A DNA stretch of 47,718 bases, from contig NZ_JAGBLU010000145.1 in the NCBI RefSeq assembly GCF_017635265.1, positions 1 to 47,718 on the forward strand, given 5' to 3'. This DNA is from Butyrivibrio sp. (GTDB lineage Bacteria; Bacillota; Clostridia; Lachnospirales; Lachnospiraceae). Position 1 is the first letter of the stretch. The number at the start of each line of letters is the position of its first letter. Of the stretch, positions 8,841 to 17,265 are shown in pieces. The translations under genes were made by a program, and so were the position numbers. The notes beneath the pieces were generated by a model, which ran no database searches, was not told the DNA's origin, and saw only the letters and a program-made list of their open reading frames with translations.

Positions 8841-9721
8841 TAGATATCTCGCAGATCAAGAAGGTTTTCAATTTCTTTGGCCTGTTTTGCCATGTTTTCT
8901 TCCTTCTTTTTCTGACGAAGTGTTTTATCTGTAATATGCTCAAGGTTAGAAGGATCAAAAGGATTGGTACCGTTAGAAGCAATGTTTAGTGCTTTCTTTT
9001 CATCGGGTACAATCTCTTTGGCAATATCTTCCTCGACCTCGTTGATTTGTTGCTTTTGGGATATTTCGGGATTCAGGTTTATTTCAGGTGCTTCGGCCAG
9101 CGGAGCATGTTTTTCATTTCGCTTTGCAGCCAAAAGACCGATCAGGTCTACATTTAAGTTGGATATGCTGCAACCGACAGCATTTTTACCCTGAATATCA
9201 AAATTTCTGACTACAATAGTGCTCATTTCATAGTTGTGGAGTGTGGCACCATAGCGGAACCTGACATCAAGCGCATCTCCGGGCTTTAAAGTTGTATTTT
9301 TGTCTAAAATAAGTGAAATGCCTCTGAGTGAGATGTCGTGTATGATACAGTTTTTTAGATCGGCGTTGTTGCCGTTAACTGACATAAGTCCGAGCTTTTC
9401 AATATAAAATCTTTCAGCTCTTCTGGAGTTTTCGGGTTCAAGCTTTGAAGAAGCTTTTATCAGGTGAAAATTACCATATCTGGTTTTGACAGGAGTAATT
9501 GTTGTAGACATGAATTTGTAGATACGACCGTCACGTTTGTTGAATACCTGAACCTGAGATGGCTCTAAAAACTGCATATATTTGCCAAAGTATTCCATTG
9601 GCTTGACCAATAGACCGGCAGATACACCAAATACGGCTTCTGTCATAATGACAATACTGTGACCACCGATTGCGGCATAGATTTTTATCTCGGAACCATT
9701 TGCAATGTCATTGACATTCAT
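8840..9721 (-). CDS. PilZ domain protein, probable c-di-GMP receptor
   Basis: A 293-residue cytoplasmic protein. An N-terminal beta-rich domain (about 1-95, YcgR/YpfA-like) precedes a PilZ domain with both c-di-GMP motifs: RRAER (100-104) for the RxxxR switch and D129-x-S131-x-x-G134 in DISLRG. From about residue 210 a hydrophilic Glu/Lys-rich tail follows and ends in a probable coiled coil (LRQKKKEENMAKQAKEIENL), longer than usual for YcgR. Known family role: binding c-di-GMP and acting on the flagellar motor or other surface outputs. Two diguanylate cyclases in this window could supply the ligand. GAGGGGG precedes the ATG at a rather long distance. The gene ends at the terminator shared with rho. 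Confidence 0.85.
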   Translation of the reverse strand: MNVNDIANGSEIKIYAAIGGHSIVIMTEAVFGVSAGLLVKPMEYFGKYMQFLEPSQVQVFNKRDGRIYKFMSTTITPVKTRYGNFHLIKASSKLEPENSRRAERFYIEKLGLMSVNGNNADLKNCIIHDISLRGISLILDKNTTLKPGDALDVRFRYGATLHNYEMSTIVVRNFDIQGKNAVGCSISNLNVDLIGLLAAKRNEKHAPLAEAPEINLNPEISQKQQINEVEEDIAKEIVPDEKKALNIASNGTNPFDPSNLEHITDKTLRQKKKEENMAKQAKEIENLLDLRDI

Positions 9722-9789
9722 TATTATATAATACCCCCTCTTTAGGAACTGAAGTAAAGTTCCTTACTATTTCTCTTTTTGGTTAGAGA

Positions 9790-9817
9790 GTTTTATCCCC
9801 TAAAAATATGATATAAT
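9790..9817 (+). promoter_or_regulatory. candidate extended -10 promoter for yggS
   Basis: TGATATAAT (9809-9817) is an extended -10 with a perfect TATAAT hexamer; the -35 region (GTTTTA near 9790) is weak. A 7-bp inverted repeat (AGGAACT/AGTTCCT, about 9744-9764) lies between this promoter and the divergent PilZ gene. Confidence 0.5.
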
Positions 9818-9881
9818 AAGCCCCAGAAAAAATAAAGCGTAAAAACGTTTAAAGTTATAAACATAAATGGAGCGAGACAGT

Positions 9882-10580
9882 ATGATCAAAGAAAATCTTG
9901 AGTTTGTGGAAAAAAGAATAAGTGATGCCTGCAAAAGAGCAGGGAGGGATAGAAGTGAAGTGACTTTAATAGCTGTCAGTAAGACAAAGCCTGTCAGCGA
10001 CATCAGACAGGCTATGGAAAGCGGAATAAGAGTCTTTGGTGAAAATAAGGTGCAGGAGATCAGAGATAAGCATGCTGAAATCACGGAGCCTCTTGAATGG
10101 CATATGATTGGACATCTTCAGGCCAATAAAGTCAAATATCTTCCGGGGATTGTCTGTATGATACATTCAGTTGACAATGAAAAGCTGGCACTTGAGATTG
10201 AAAAACAGTTTTCAAAGGCTTCCCTTGTTGCTGATGTTCTTATTGAAGTTAATATGGCAGGTGAAGATACTAAATTTGGGATCAGACCTGATGAGGCACT
10301 GGATTTTGTAAAGAGTATAAGTGTTTTAAAACACCTTAATATAAGGGGACTTATGACAATTGCTCCATATACTGATGATCCTGAAAGTAACAGAGTCTAT
10401 TTTAAAGGCTTAAGAGAACTTAAGGACAGGATAAATGCCGGGAATATTGATGGCGTTCAAATGGATACGTTATCTATGGGAATGACAGGCGATTACGAGG
10501 TTGCCATAGAGGAGGGAGCCACATTTGTGCGTGTTGGCACAGGTATTTTTGGTGAAAGAAATTATTCAAATATTAAATAA
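9882..10580 (+). CDS. YggS/PROSC family pyridoxal-phosphate homeostasis protein
   Basis: A 232-residue single-domain TIM-barrel protein that binds PLP without a known catalytic reaction and helps to keep vitamin B6 and amino-acid pools in balance. Landmarks are LIAVSKTKP with the PLP-binding lysine K34, RVFGENKVQEIRDK, EWHMIGHLQANKVKY, HSVDNEKLALEI, LIEVNMAGEDTKFG, RGLMTIAP, and the phosphate-binding LSMGMTGDYEVAIEEGATFVRVGTGIFG. The start at 9882 follows ATGGAG (9867-9872) at 9 bases; an ATG at 9867 overlaps that ribosome site and is unlikely. In many Firmicutes this gene sits with sepF/ylm cell-division genes; here it stands alone, followed by its own terminator. Confidence 0.95.
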   Translation: MIKENLEFVEKRISDACKRAGRDRSEVTLIAVSKTKPVSDIRQAMESGIRVFGENKVQEIRDKHAEITEPLEWHMIGHLQANKVKYLPGIVCMIHSVDNEKLALEIEKQFSKASLVADVLIEVNMAGEDTKFGIRPDEALDFVKSISVLKHLNIRGLMTIAPYTDDPESNRVYFKGLRELKDRINAGNIDGVQMDTLSMGMTGDYEVAIEEGATFVRVGTGIFGERNYSNIK

Positions 10581-10605
10581 ATATAAACGAATTTACACTA
10601 AAACT

Positions 10606-10648
10606 GCCAGATAGTATAATTGATTTATACTATTTGGCTCTTTTTTTG
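10606..10648 (+). terminator. rho-independent terminator after yggS
   Basis: GCCAGATAGTATAA (10606-10619) pairs with TTATACTATTTGGC (10625-10638) with one G-U pair, followed by TCTTTTTTT. Confidence 0.9.
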
Positions 10649-10679
10649 AGATTATTAAGCTGAATAAAGGATGTTTTAT

Positions 10680-10952
10680 ATGTTAAAGACCATTCCATTG
10701 AGCAAAAATTATACTATAGATCAACTGAATCATTTGATAGATACCGGCCATGTGTTTATTACTCCTTTTGTGCTTAACAGAACTGCGTATATTGTGGTAA
10801 ATCATAAGCCTTTTATGGTCATTACAACGGATATTTCCATAAAAGGAGTTCAGCTTAGCGGCGCCTGGTACTCATGGGAAGATCTTGAGGCTATGGGTGG
10901 TGTTTATGAGTCTGAATTCGATGCTTTAAAGGCTATAGCAGGTGGAGCTTAA
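10680..10952 (+). CDS. 90-residue protein of unknown function
   Basis: I do not recognise this family. The product is a small mixed alpha/beta protein with no signal peptide, membrane segment or cysteine. It contains a hydrophobic strand pattern (AYIVVNHKPFMVITTDISIK) and ends with a short acidic helix and GGA. AAAGG (10666-10670) lies 9 bases before the ATG at 10680; the ATG at 10671 overlaps the ribosome site and is less likely. It sits between the yggS terminator and the promoter of the diguanylate cyclase, so it is probably its own transcription unit or a short lead-in to the cyclase gene. Confidence 0.7.
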   Translation: MLKTIPLSKNYTIDQLNHLIDTGHVFITPFVLNRTAYIVVNHKPFMVITTDISIKGVQLSGAWYSWEDLEAMGGVYESEFDALKAIAGGA

Positions 10953-10994
10953 GTCCCAAATTATAAACAATGTATAAAATCGCATAAAAATTCA

Positions 10995-11022
10995 TTACAA
11001 GGCTACTTTTTCGTGATAAAAT
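10995..11022 (+). promoter_or_regulatory. candidate promoter for the diguanylate cyclase gene
   Basis: TTACAA (10995-11000), 16-base spacer, TAAAAT (11017-11022). The predicted start of transcription near 11029 rules out translation from the open-frame start at 11030 and supports the TTG at 11057. Confidence 0.45.
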
Positions 11023-11056
11023 TCTTTCATTGCACGAAAATGGTGGAGGTTTTATT

Positions 11057-12202
11057 TTGGGGTACGTTTTTTACTATGTAGAAGCCCATTTGGCTTGTCT
11101 TTTTTTATTGAGCATAATCCTGTATAAAATTGCCAAAGGTGTTAATAAAGATCTTTCGACAGTTTATCTTGGCGACATAGTCTTTGTGACAATGCTGTAT
11201 TTTTTGGCGGAAATTTTCTGGGCACTTGTTGACGGCAATGTTATAAACAGCACTAAGCCTCTTCTTTATTTATCCAACATATTTACTTATCTGTTAGTAA
11301 GTTTAGACGCATATTTGTGGTTTATTTTGTCGGAAACTCTTCAAAAAGGCAAAATAGTAGAAAAGGATATTGCCAAACTTCTTATAAGCATTCCTGTGTG
11401 GATTTCAGGAATATTATGTATCTCTGCGTACAGAACAGGTCTTGTTTTTTACGTGGACGAAAATAACGTTCTGGTAGGCGGAAAATTATATGTGATTCTG
11501 ATTATCGTTCCGTTTGGATATCTGATAGCATCTTCTGTAAAGGCTTTTTACAGAGCTCTTGATAAAGACAGATATGCCGATAGAGGAATGTATTTTATGA
11601 TCGGCGTATTTCCTGCAATGCCGATTATTCTGGGTATAATGCAGGCACTTTATTGGAGAGTTCCGTTTGTCTGTTACGGCATGGTCGCTGCTGTTTTTTA
11701 TGTTTATGTGACTCAGATGGAAGGTCTGATATCGCTTGATCCTCTTACTCAGATAAATAACAAAAATCAGATGTACAGATATCTTGCCAAGAAGATGAGA
11801 GAAGAAGATCCTGGAATGTCTCTTTTTATTCTTCTGATTGACATTGATCATTTCAGAACAGTTAATGAAACCTATGGACACCTTGAGGGAGACAATGCGC
11901 TTGTCAGAGTGGCAGATGCCATTAAGGATGCCTGTCAGGGACCAAGAAGCAGATTTTTTGTTTCAAGATATGGCGGGGATGAATTTATCGTTGTAGCTGA
12001 GATGTCTTACAGAGCTGAAGCAACATGGCTTGCTGACCAGATCAAGAATAATATAAAACGTATAACTCAAAACTACGGTACTAACTATGATCTTTCAGTG
12101 AGCGTTGGAATTGCCCAGTATGATTACAATTCACCGATATCGCTTCAGGCATTTATTGCCAGAGCAGATTCTGATCTCTATAAGCAAAAGAAGATTAATT
12201 GA
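11057..12202 (+). CDS. membrane diguanylate cyclase (GGDEF)
   Basis: A 381-residue protein: about seven hydrophobic segments (residues 8-25, 40-58, 70-92, 108-126, 143-162, 178-197, 203-220), then a GGDEF domain (about 222-381) with LTQINNKNQ, LLIDIDHFRTVNETYGHLEGDN and SRYGGDEF (GGDEF 306-310). The intact GGDEF loop and the metal-binding aspartates in DIDHF argue for an active cyclase making c-di-GMP from GTP. The inhibitory RxxD site upstream of GGDEF is not preserved (RSRF instead), so product inhibition may be weak. The start is TTG at 11057: GGAGG (11045-11049) lies 7 bases upstream, while the open frame from 11030 has no ribosome site. The membrane part is presumably the sensor; its ligand is unknown. 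Confidence 0.9.
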   Translation: MGYVFYYVEAHLACLFLLSIILYKIAKGVNKDLSTVYLGDIVFVTMLYFLAEIFWALVDGNVINSTKPLLYLSNIFTYLLVSLDAYLWFILSETLQKGKIVEKDIAKLLISIPVWISGILCISAYRTGLVFYVDENNVLVGGKLYVILIIVPFGYLIASSVKAFYRALDKDRYADRGMYFMIGVFPAMPIILGIMQALYWRVPFVCYGMVAAVFYVYVTQMEGLISLDPLTQINNKNQMYRYLAKKMREEDPGMSLFILLIDIDHFRTVNETYGHLEGDNALVRVADAIKDACQGPRSRFFVSRYGGDEFIVVAEMSYRAEATWLADQIKNNIKRITQNYGTNYDLSVSVGIAQYDYNSPISLQAFIARADSDLYKQKKIN

Positions 12203-12228
12203 ATAAAAGAATGATTGATAATACCTAT

Positions 12229-12266
12229 GAATGCTTACGCCTATAGCGCAAGCGTTCTTTTAATTT
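12229..12266 (+). terminator. terminator after the diguanylate cyclase
   Basis: GAATGCTTACGC (12229-12240) pairs with GCGCAAGCGTTC (12246-12257) with one G-U pair and one mismatch, followed by TTTTAATTT. It overlaps the end of the convergent 30-codon gene at 12265. Confidence 0.75.
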
Positions 12267-12357
12267 AGAAAAGCCTGCCGATAAGACTTACCAACAGTCC
12301 GGCAAGGATAAAAGCGGCAAGTATTGCAAAAGCATAGATGAATTTCATTCGTCCCAT
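12265..12357 (-). CDS. 30-residue single-span membrane peptide
   Basis: A short gene easily missed by length cut-offs. It encodes MGRMKFIYAF at the N-terminus followed by a hydrophobic run (AILAAFILAGLLVSLIG) and a basic C-terminus (RLF). A good GGAG lies about 10 bases upstream of the ATG at 12357; the internal ATG at codon 4 is a weaker alternative. The basic start, roughly 20-residue hydrophobic core and basic end fit a small inner-membrane peptide. It is divergent from the GH120 gene and convergent with the cyclase. Small membrane proteins of this kind are known as regulators of larger membrane proteins or as type I toxins; nothing here decides between these. Confidence 0.6.
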   Translation of the reverse strand: MGRMKFIYAFAILAAFILAGLLVSLIGRLF

Positions 12358-12470
12358 AACAGTTAATCTCCTATTCTAAAAAGTGCCTTTATTTAAGGAA
12401 AAGTATACCATAAAAGTGTTATACTATTTATAGATATTTCTTGATATATGTCGTATTACAGGAGGGGAGT

Positions 12471-15125
12471 ATGCAGATATATGTAGCGGGTAATGTACCA
12501 CGAAGTGGTGATGGCAGCGTTAATCATCCTTTTAGAACCATTCAGGAAGCTGCGGATACAGCAAGGTCAGGTGATATCGTTTTAGTTGCACCGGGAATTT
12601 ACAGAGAATGGGTAAAACCAAAAAACTCCGGCAGCGAGGATGCAAGGATCGTATATAAAAGTACAGCCAGAGGAGCAGCGATAATAACAGGCTCCGAGGA
12701 ACTAAAGGGATGGGAAGCCTTTGAAAATGTATGGAGGGTACGGATCCCCAACAGCTTTTTTGGTGAGTACAATCCATATATTTCTGAAGTTTCAGGTGAT
12801 TGGTTTTCTTCACAGGACAAAAATCCCCACACAGGTGAAGTATATCTAAATGGCAGATCAATGACGGAAGTATTTGATCTTTCTTTTTGTATGCATCCAT
12901 CTAAGGATAAGCGCTCCTGGGATCCCGATTTTTCTGAGTATGTATGGTTTACTGCTCAGGAAGACAACAATACTGTTATTTATGCTAATTTTCAGGGAAA
13001 AGACCCTAATCAGGAAGAAGTGGAATTGGCAGTCAGAAGAGCCTGCTTTTTCCCTGAAACAAAAGGGATTAACTATATTACTTTAAGCGGATTTACAATT
13101 AAAAATGCTGCAACACAGTGGGCGCCACCTACCGCTATGCAGGAAGGTATGGTAGGACCTAACTGGTCCAAGGGATGGATAATTGAAGAGTGTGAGATCA
13201 GCGAGTCTAAATGTGTCGGAATCAGCCTTGGCAAGTACTACCAGAAGGGGAATAACAATAAATGGACAACCTACTGGCTAAAGGACGGGACGCAAAACCA
13301 GAGAGATGCAGTCTGCCAGGCGGTTAACGACGGATGGGATAAGGAGACAATAGGCTCACATATCGTAAGAAGGTGCGATATTCATGATTGCGGTCAGGCA
13401 GGTATTGTGGGACATATGGGATGCGCATTTTCAATCATTGAAGACAATCACATCCACCACATCAATAATAAACATAATCTTGCCGGTGCCGAGATTGGCG
13501 GTATAAAGCTTCATGCAGCCATAGATACTCAAATAAGACGAAATCATATCGATCATTGTACCAGAGGCATATGGCTTGACTGGGAAGCACAGGGTACGAG
13601 AGTTTCCCAGAACTTTCTTCATGATAATGTTCCGCCAAAAGGAACAATCATAGAAAGCGGTCTTGCTCTTGGAGAGGATATTTTTATAGAAGTATCCCAC
13701 GGTCCCACACTTGTAGATCATAATCTGCTTTTGTCAGATATTGCAGCAAGACTCAGTACTCAGGGTATAGCCTTTGTACACAACCTTATAGCAGGTTCTT
13801 TTACCTATGTGGGAAACGGAACAGATAATGGCGGCAAGAAGTTTGCAACAAACAGATACACTCCATATCACGTGCCACACTCTACCGCGATTGCAGGTTT
13901 CATGACAATCCTTCATGGTGATGCGAGATTTTATAACAATATTTTTGTTCAAAAGACTATAAGACAGGACCTTCTTGACTACTGCGTTTCAAAAGAGGCA
14001 GATACAGTAGACAAGAACAATTTTATATGCGGAACAATTCCCTACAATACTTATCCAAGTCCTGCCGAGTACTTTGGAAAATTTGGGAAGAATGCCAAGA
14101 AGACTCTTGGTTCCAATGACCATTACTATGATCACCTGCCGGTTTACTTTGGCGGCAATGCCTATTTCAATGGTGCAAGGAGCTGCGATTTTGAACCATC
14201 GGCCCATGTGGATAAAGACCACAAGATAAGTCTTTATATTGATGAGGAAGACGGAAGATACACGCTTCACACAAATCTTTACGAGTATCTTCCAAGGAAT
14301 TTTACGCTTCCGGTTAACTCTGATATATTGGGGCTTGCCTTTGAGCCGGAGCAAAGATTTGAAAATCCTGATGGCAGTGCGATTATCTTTGATCTTGATT
14401 ATTTTGGAAGGAAAAGAGGAAGATTTCCTGCATCAGGTCCCTTTGAGGAATGTGGAAGCGACAGATTTACAGTTCAGACACCACTGTTTTATTCCTACAG
14501 GCTAAAGCATGACGAAAATGCCAGAATTGAGGAAAAAAACAATGCCGGGGAAGATGATTCTAAGTATGAGTCCGAATCTGAAATGGTTGCCGATACAATC
14601 GGATTTGAAACGGATATTGGAGATTATGTTGCTGAAGTAAATGCTAATGTGTTGCTTACAGGATGTTCAAATGTAGGCATTAAGTTCCCGTTTGAAGGCG
14701 AGCTGTTTGTGGTCAGTGATATGTTCGTCAAGGGAAATGAAGTGTGGCTCTATGATTCTGCCGCTGAAAAACTTGTGGAGCTTGACTGCGAGTATGGAAT
14801 ATATCATAGTTTAAAAAAGTGGTCGGTTGGAGCACTGCAGTCACTGGATGTAACAGAGGATCCCAACGCAGAAGGGATAGTAAGGACTGCAGGGACACTT
14901 CTTTGTATCTTAAATAAGAGCTTGGCACATGATCCGGCTGATACATGCAGTACCATCGAAGAGAAGGTCAATACCGGTCTGGAGCCAAAGGGCATTAAGA
15001 TGAGATTTAAGCCCAAGTATTTAAAGTTTATTAAGGGCAAAAAGTTCATATCACTTGAGGATGTTATCTATAGGATAAGCAGAGCATCTATGGATATAGT
15101 TACCGAGAGAATTGAACATTTATAA
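12471..15125 (+). CDS. GH120 beta-xylosidase-like enzyme with extra C-terminal domain
   Basis: An 884-residue protein with no signal peptide. Residues 1-620 resemble glycoside hydrolase family 120 (right-handed parallel beta-helix; type enzyme XylC of Thermoanaerobacterium saccharolyticum, a beta-xylosidase acting on xylo-oligosaccharides). Shared blocks include GIYREWVKPK (42-51), PNSFFGEYNPY (93-103), the WAPPTA and GPNWSKGWII segments, AGIKLHAA-like GGIKLHAA, IWLDWEAQGTRVS and IEVSHGP. By alignment from memory, the nucleophile would be D370 and the acid/base E407. An insert of about 14 residues separates these two motifs compared with XylC. From about 640 on there is an acidic linker and a domain of about 220 residues that I do not recognise. 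AGGAGGGG precedes the ATG at 12471. First gene of the carbohydrate cluster. Confidence 0.85.
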   Translation: MQIYVAGNVPRSGDGSVNHPFRTIQEAADTARSGDIVLVAPGIYREWVKPKNSGSEDARIVYKSTARGAAIITGSEELKGWEAFENVWRVRIPNSFFGEYNPYISEVSGDWFSSQDKNPHTGEVYLNGRSMTEVFDLSFCMHPSKDKRSWDPDFSEYVWFTAQEDNNTVIYANFQGKDPNQEEVELAVRRACFFPETKGINYITLSGFTIKNAATQWAPPTAMQEGMVGPNWSKGWIIEECEISESKCVGISLGKYYQKGNNNKWTTYWLKDGTQNQRDAVCQAVNDGWDKETIGSHIVRRCDIHDCGQAGIVGHMGCAFSIIEDNHIHHINNKHNLAGAEIGGIKLHAAIDTQIRRNHIDHCTRGIWLDWEAQGTRVSQNFLHDNVPPKGTIIESGLALGEDIFIEVSHGPTLVDHNLLLSDIAARLSTQGIAFVHNLIAGSFTYVGNGTDNGGKKFATNRYTPYHVPHSTAIAGFMTILHGDARFYNNIFVQKTIRQDLLDYCVSKEADTVDKNNFICGTIPYNTYPSPAEYFGKFGKNAKKTLGSNDHYYDHLPVYFGGNAYFNGARSCDFEPSAHVDKDHKISLYIDEEDGRYTLHTNLYEYLPRNFTLPVNSDILGLAFEPEQRFENPDGSAIIFDLDYFGRKRGRFPASGPFEECGSDRFTVQTPLFYSYRLKHDENARIEEKNNAGEDDSKYESESEMVADTIGFETDIGDYVAEVNANVLLTGCSNVGIKFPFEGELFVVSDMFVKGNEVWLYDSAAEKLVELDCEYGIYHSLKKWSVGALQSLDVTEDPNAEGIVRTAGTLLCILNKSLAHDPADTCSTIEEKVNTGLEPKGIKMRFKPKYLKFIKGKKFISLEDVIYRISRASMDIVTERIEHL

Positions 15126-15151
15126 AAAATAGATAAGGATTAGAATTTTTA

Positions 15152-16423
15152 ATGGAGAGAAAGAATTGGTACAAGCTCGATAATGCTGCGAAGATCGTTC
15201 CGTCCACAGCAAGAGGAGCAAACACTAGAGTATTCAGACTTACATGTGAGTTAAAAGAAAATGTTGATAAGGATACACTTCAGATAGCACTTGATGAAAC
15301 TATTGATGAGTTCCCTTTTTTTAACTGTGTTCTTCACAGAGGAATTTTTTGGTATTACTTGGAGGATAGTGACCTTAAACCTATTGTTGAAGAGGAGCAT
15401 ACGCCTGCGTGCATGCCGCTTTATATTCCGGGACACAAAAATCTGTTATACAGAGTAAACTTTTTTGAGAAGAGAATAAATCTTGAAATGTTCCATGTTC
15501 TTGCAGACGGAACAGGGGCGTTTATGTTTTTTAAGACACTAATAATCAGATATCTTCAGCTAAGACATAACCTTAGCGAGGATATCAAACCGATAGATGA
15601 GTTTTCTGTAGAAGAAAAGAATGTGGATGCCTTTACTGATAATTATAGTAAGCAAAAGGGACTCAAGCAGTTAAAAGAAATGTCTTCAGTAAAAGCATAT
15701 CAGGTAGGCGGTGATCTTGATGAGAACCTTCTTCCGCATCTGCTGGAGGGAACTGTATCAAGCAGTAAATTTCTGGCATTTGCCCATGAATACAACACGA
15801 CTGTCGGCGTATTGTGCGTTGCAATTTACATTAAGGCTGCGATACTTAGCATGAATAGGGGACAAAAAAAGAGACACGTTGTAGTAAGCGTCCCCGTTAA
15901 TTTAAGACAGTTTTATCACAGCGGAACAGCAAGGAATTTCTTTGGTGTTATCAATATTGATTATGATCCTTCCAATTATGACGGAAATCTATCATCAATT
16001 ATTGAACCTGTTGATAAAAAGTTTAAGGAAAAGCTTTCAGCAGAAAACATTGAGCAGACTATGAATTCATATTCTGCGCTGGAACATAACCTGGCCGTTA
16101 AAGTAGTTCCGCTGCCTATTAAGGATTTTACAATCGGCAGATTTGATTCAGCAGCAAAAAAAGGTGTTACCACGTCAATGTCCAATATCGGAAGGATAAA
16201 GATGCCAAAAGAGGTTGAAGAATATATAGACAGATTCAGTGCCTTTATGACAGCCTCATCCCAGCAGGTTACAGTATGCTCTTTTGGTGACAAGATGACC
16301 TTTGGAGAGGCATCACCTTATAAAACCCACAGAGTCATGCTTAATTTCTTTAGATGCTTATCAGAAGCCGGAATAGAAGTTGAGCTTGGTTCTAATGATT
16401 ATGACGGGGAGGTTTTAGCGTGA
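15152..16423 (+). CDS. condensation/acyltransferase-fold protein (HxxxDG)
   Basis: A 423-residue cytoplasmic protein of the chloramphenicol-acetyltransferase/condensation-domain superfamily; the catalytic motif HVLADG (115-120) fits HxxxDG, and a downstream FFGVINIDYDPSN segment occupies the place of the family's second core motif. Related clostridial proteins are often labelled alcohol acetyltransferase. The acceptor and acyl donor cannot be read from the sequence. It starts 27 bases after the GH120 gene (AAGGA upstream at 11 bases) and runs directly into the next gene, so it belongs to the same operon. An acylation/deacylation pairing with the esterase-like gene downstream is possible but is only inferred from position. 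Confidence 0.72.
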   Translation: MERKNWYKLDNAAKIVPSTARGANTRVFRLTCELKENVDKDTLQIALDETIDEFPFFNCVLHRGIFWYYLEDSDLKPIVEEEHTPACMPLYIPGHKNLLYRVNFFEKRINLEMFHVLADGTGAFMFFKTLIIRYLQLRHNLSEDIKPIDEFSVEEKNVDAFTDNYSKQKGLKQLKEMSSVKAYQVGGDLDENLLPHLLEGTVSSSKFLAFAHEYNTTVGVLCVAIYIKAAILSMNRGQKKRHVVVSVPVNLRQFYHSGTARNFFGVINIDYDPSNYDGNLSSIIEPVDKKFKEKLSAENIEQTMNSYSALEHNLAVKVVPLPIKDFTIGRFDSAAKKGVTTSMSNIGRIKMPKEVEEYIDRFSAFMTASSQQVTVCSFGDKMTFGEASPYKTHRVMLNFFRCLSEAGIEVELGSNDYDGEVLA

Positions 16424-17088
16424 TGCAGATATGTCCTAAGTGTAAAGTAAATATCAGAGGCAACAAGAGCTGTTGCCCATTATGTCAGGGGAAACTTAAA
16501 AATGTTGAAGGCGAGCTTAGTCCCTCTTTTCCCACAATAAAAAGAAAAAAAATCAGTAATATTACTTTTTTGAAGGTATGTACATTTTTGTTTGTGGCAT
16601 CTGAGATCGTGTTTACCACCATCAATATCATGACTGCGGGAAAATATCCTTTTATCAGTCCTGTTATGCTGGGAATTCTGGCCGGATGGATAACCATAAT
16701 AACAACCATGTACCTTAGAAACAATCTCATAAAGGTAATAACCTGGGAAGTGATAGTTGCGATAGTAATAGATATCTACGTTGACATTCACACGGGCTTT
16801 AAAGGATGGAGTATAGAGTGGATGATTCCGCTGACACTGATCGGTCTGGCAATTGCAACCATCATTACAGCCCATGTGTTAAAACTAAGGCTTGATGAGT
16901 ATATTCTTTACCTGGTCCTGGACCTTGTGATGGTTCTTTTGCAGATAATACTAATCAGAAATGGAGTCAATCAGGTTCCGTGGCCTGCAGTAAGCAGTGT
17001 GATGATTTATCTGATTCTTTTTGCAGCCGTAATAATATTCAGATTTAATGACTTAAAGAATGCTTCCGAAAAGATGTTTAATATGTGA
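16423..17088 (+). CDS. zinc-ribbon membrane protein (DUF6320-like)
   Basis: A 221-residue protein. The N-terminus has a zinc ribbon CPKCKVNIRG...CCPLCQG (two CxxC pairs within the first 25 residues), followed by about six hydrophobic segments covering the rest. This layout fits DUF6320 proteins, which are commonly found next to condensation-fold acyltransferases in Firmicutes (assignment from memory). GGGGAGG (about 16406-16412) serves either the GTG at 16420 or the ATG at 16423; I give the ATG. The coding region overlaps the stop of the acyltransferase gene, indicating translational coupling. Function unknown; the pairing suggests a membrane partner of the acyltransferase. Confidence 0.75.
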   Translation: MQICPKCKVNIRGNKSCCPLCQGKLKNVEGELSPSFPTIKRKKISNITFLKVCTFLFVASEIVFTTINIMTAGKYPFISPVMLGILAGWITIITTMYLRNNLIKVITWEVIVAIVIDIYVDIHTGFKGWSIEWMIPLTLIGLAIATIITAHVLKLRLDEYILYLVLDLVMVLLQIILIRNGVNQVPWPAVSSVMIYLILFAAVIIFRFNDLKNASEKMFNM

Positions 17089-17098
17089 TGATATAGGT

Positions 17099-17232
17099 GT
17101 CACAGATTAAATATGTATTCATGCTTGCATGAGTAAACATATTTGATCTGGTGACCCTAACAAGCATGAGGAAGTAGGCATATGTGCCGGATTCCTCATG
17201 CTTGTAGGATTGAGAGAGCGAAGCGGAGCAAT
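17099..17232. repeat. three consecutive stem-loops in the carbohydrate operon
   Basis: Stem 1: GTCAC at 17099-17103 with GTGAC at 17151-17155, continued by an imperfect AGATTAAATATGT / ACATATTTGATCT stem and an inner TCATG/CATGA tip. Stem 2: CAAGCATGAGGAA (17161-17173) pairs perfectly with TTCCTCATGCTTG (17192-17204). Stem 3: GGATTG with CAATCC (about 17207-17234). None is followed by a T run, so they look like RNA processing or stability elements or a repeated palindromic element rather than a terminator. Confidence 0.7.
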
Positions 17233-17265
17233 CCGTATATCATCACAAAGTGTAATAGGTGTTTC

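Noticed and set aside
11486-11881. 131-codon minus-strand frame inside the cyclase gene
   Set aside because: Shadow of the membrane and GGDEF coding sequence, no ribosome site.
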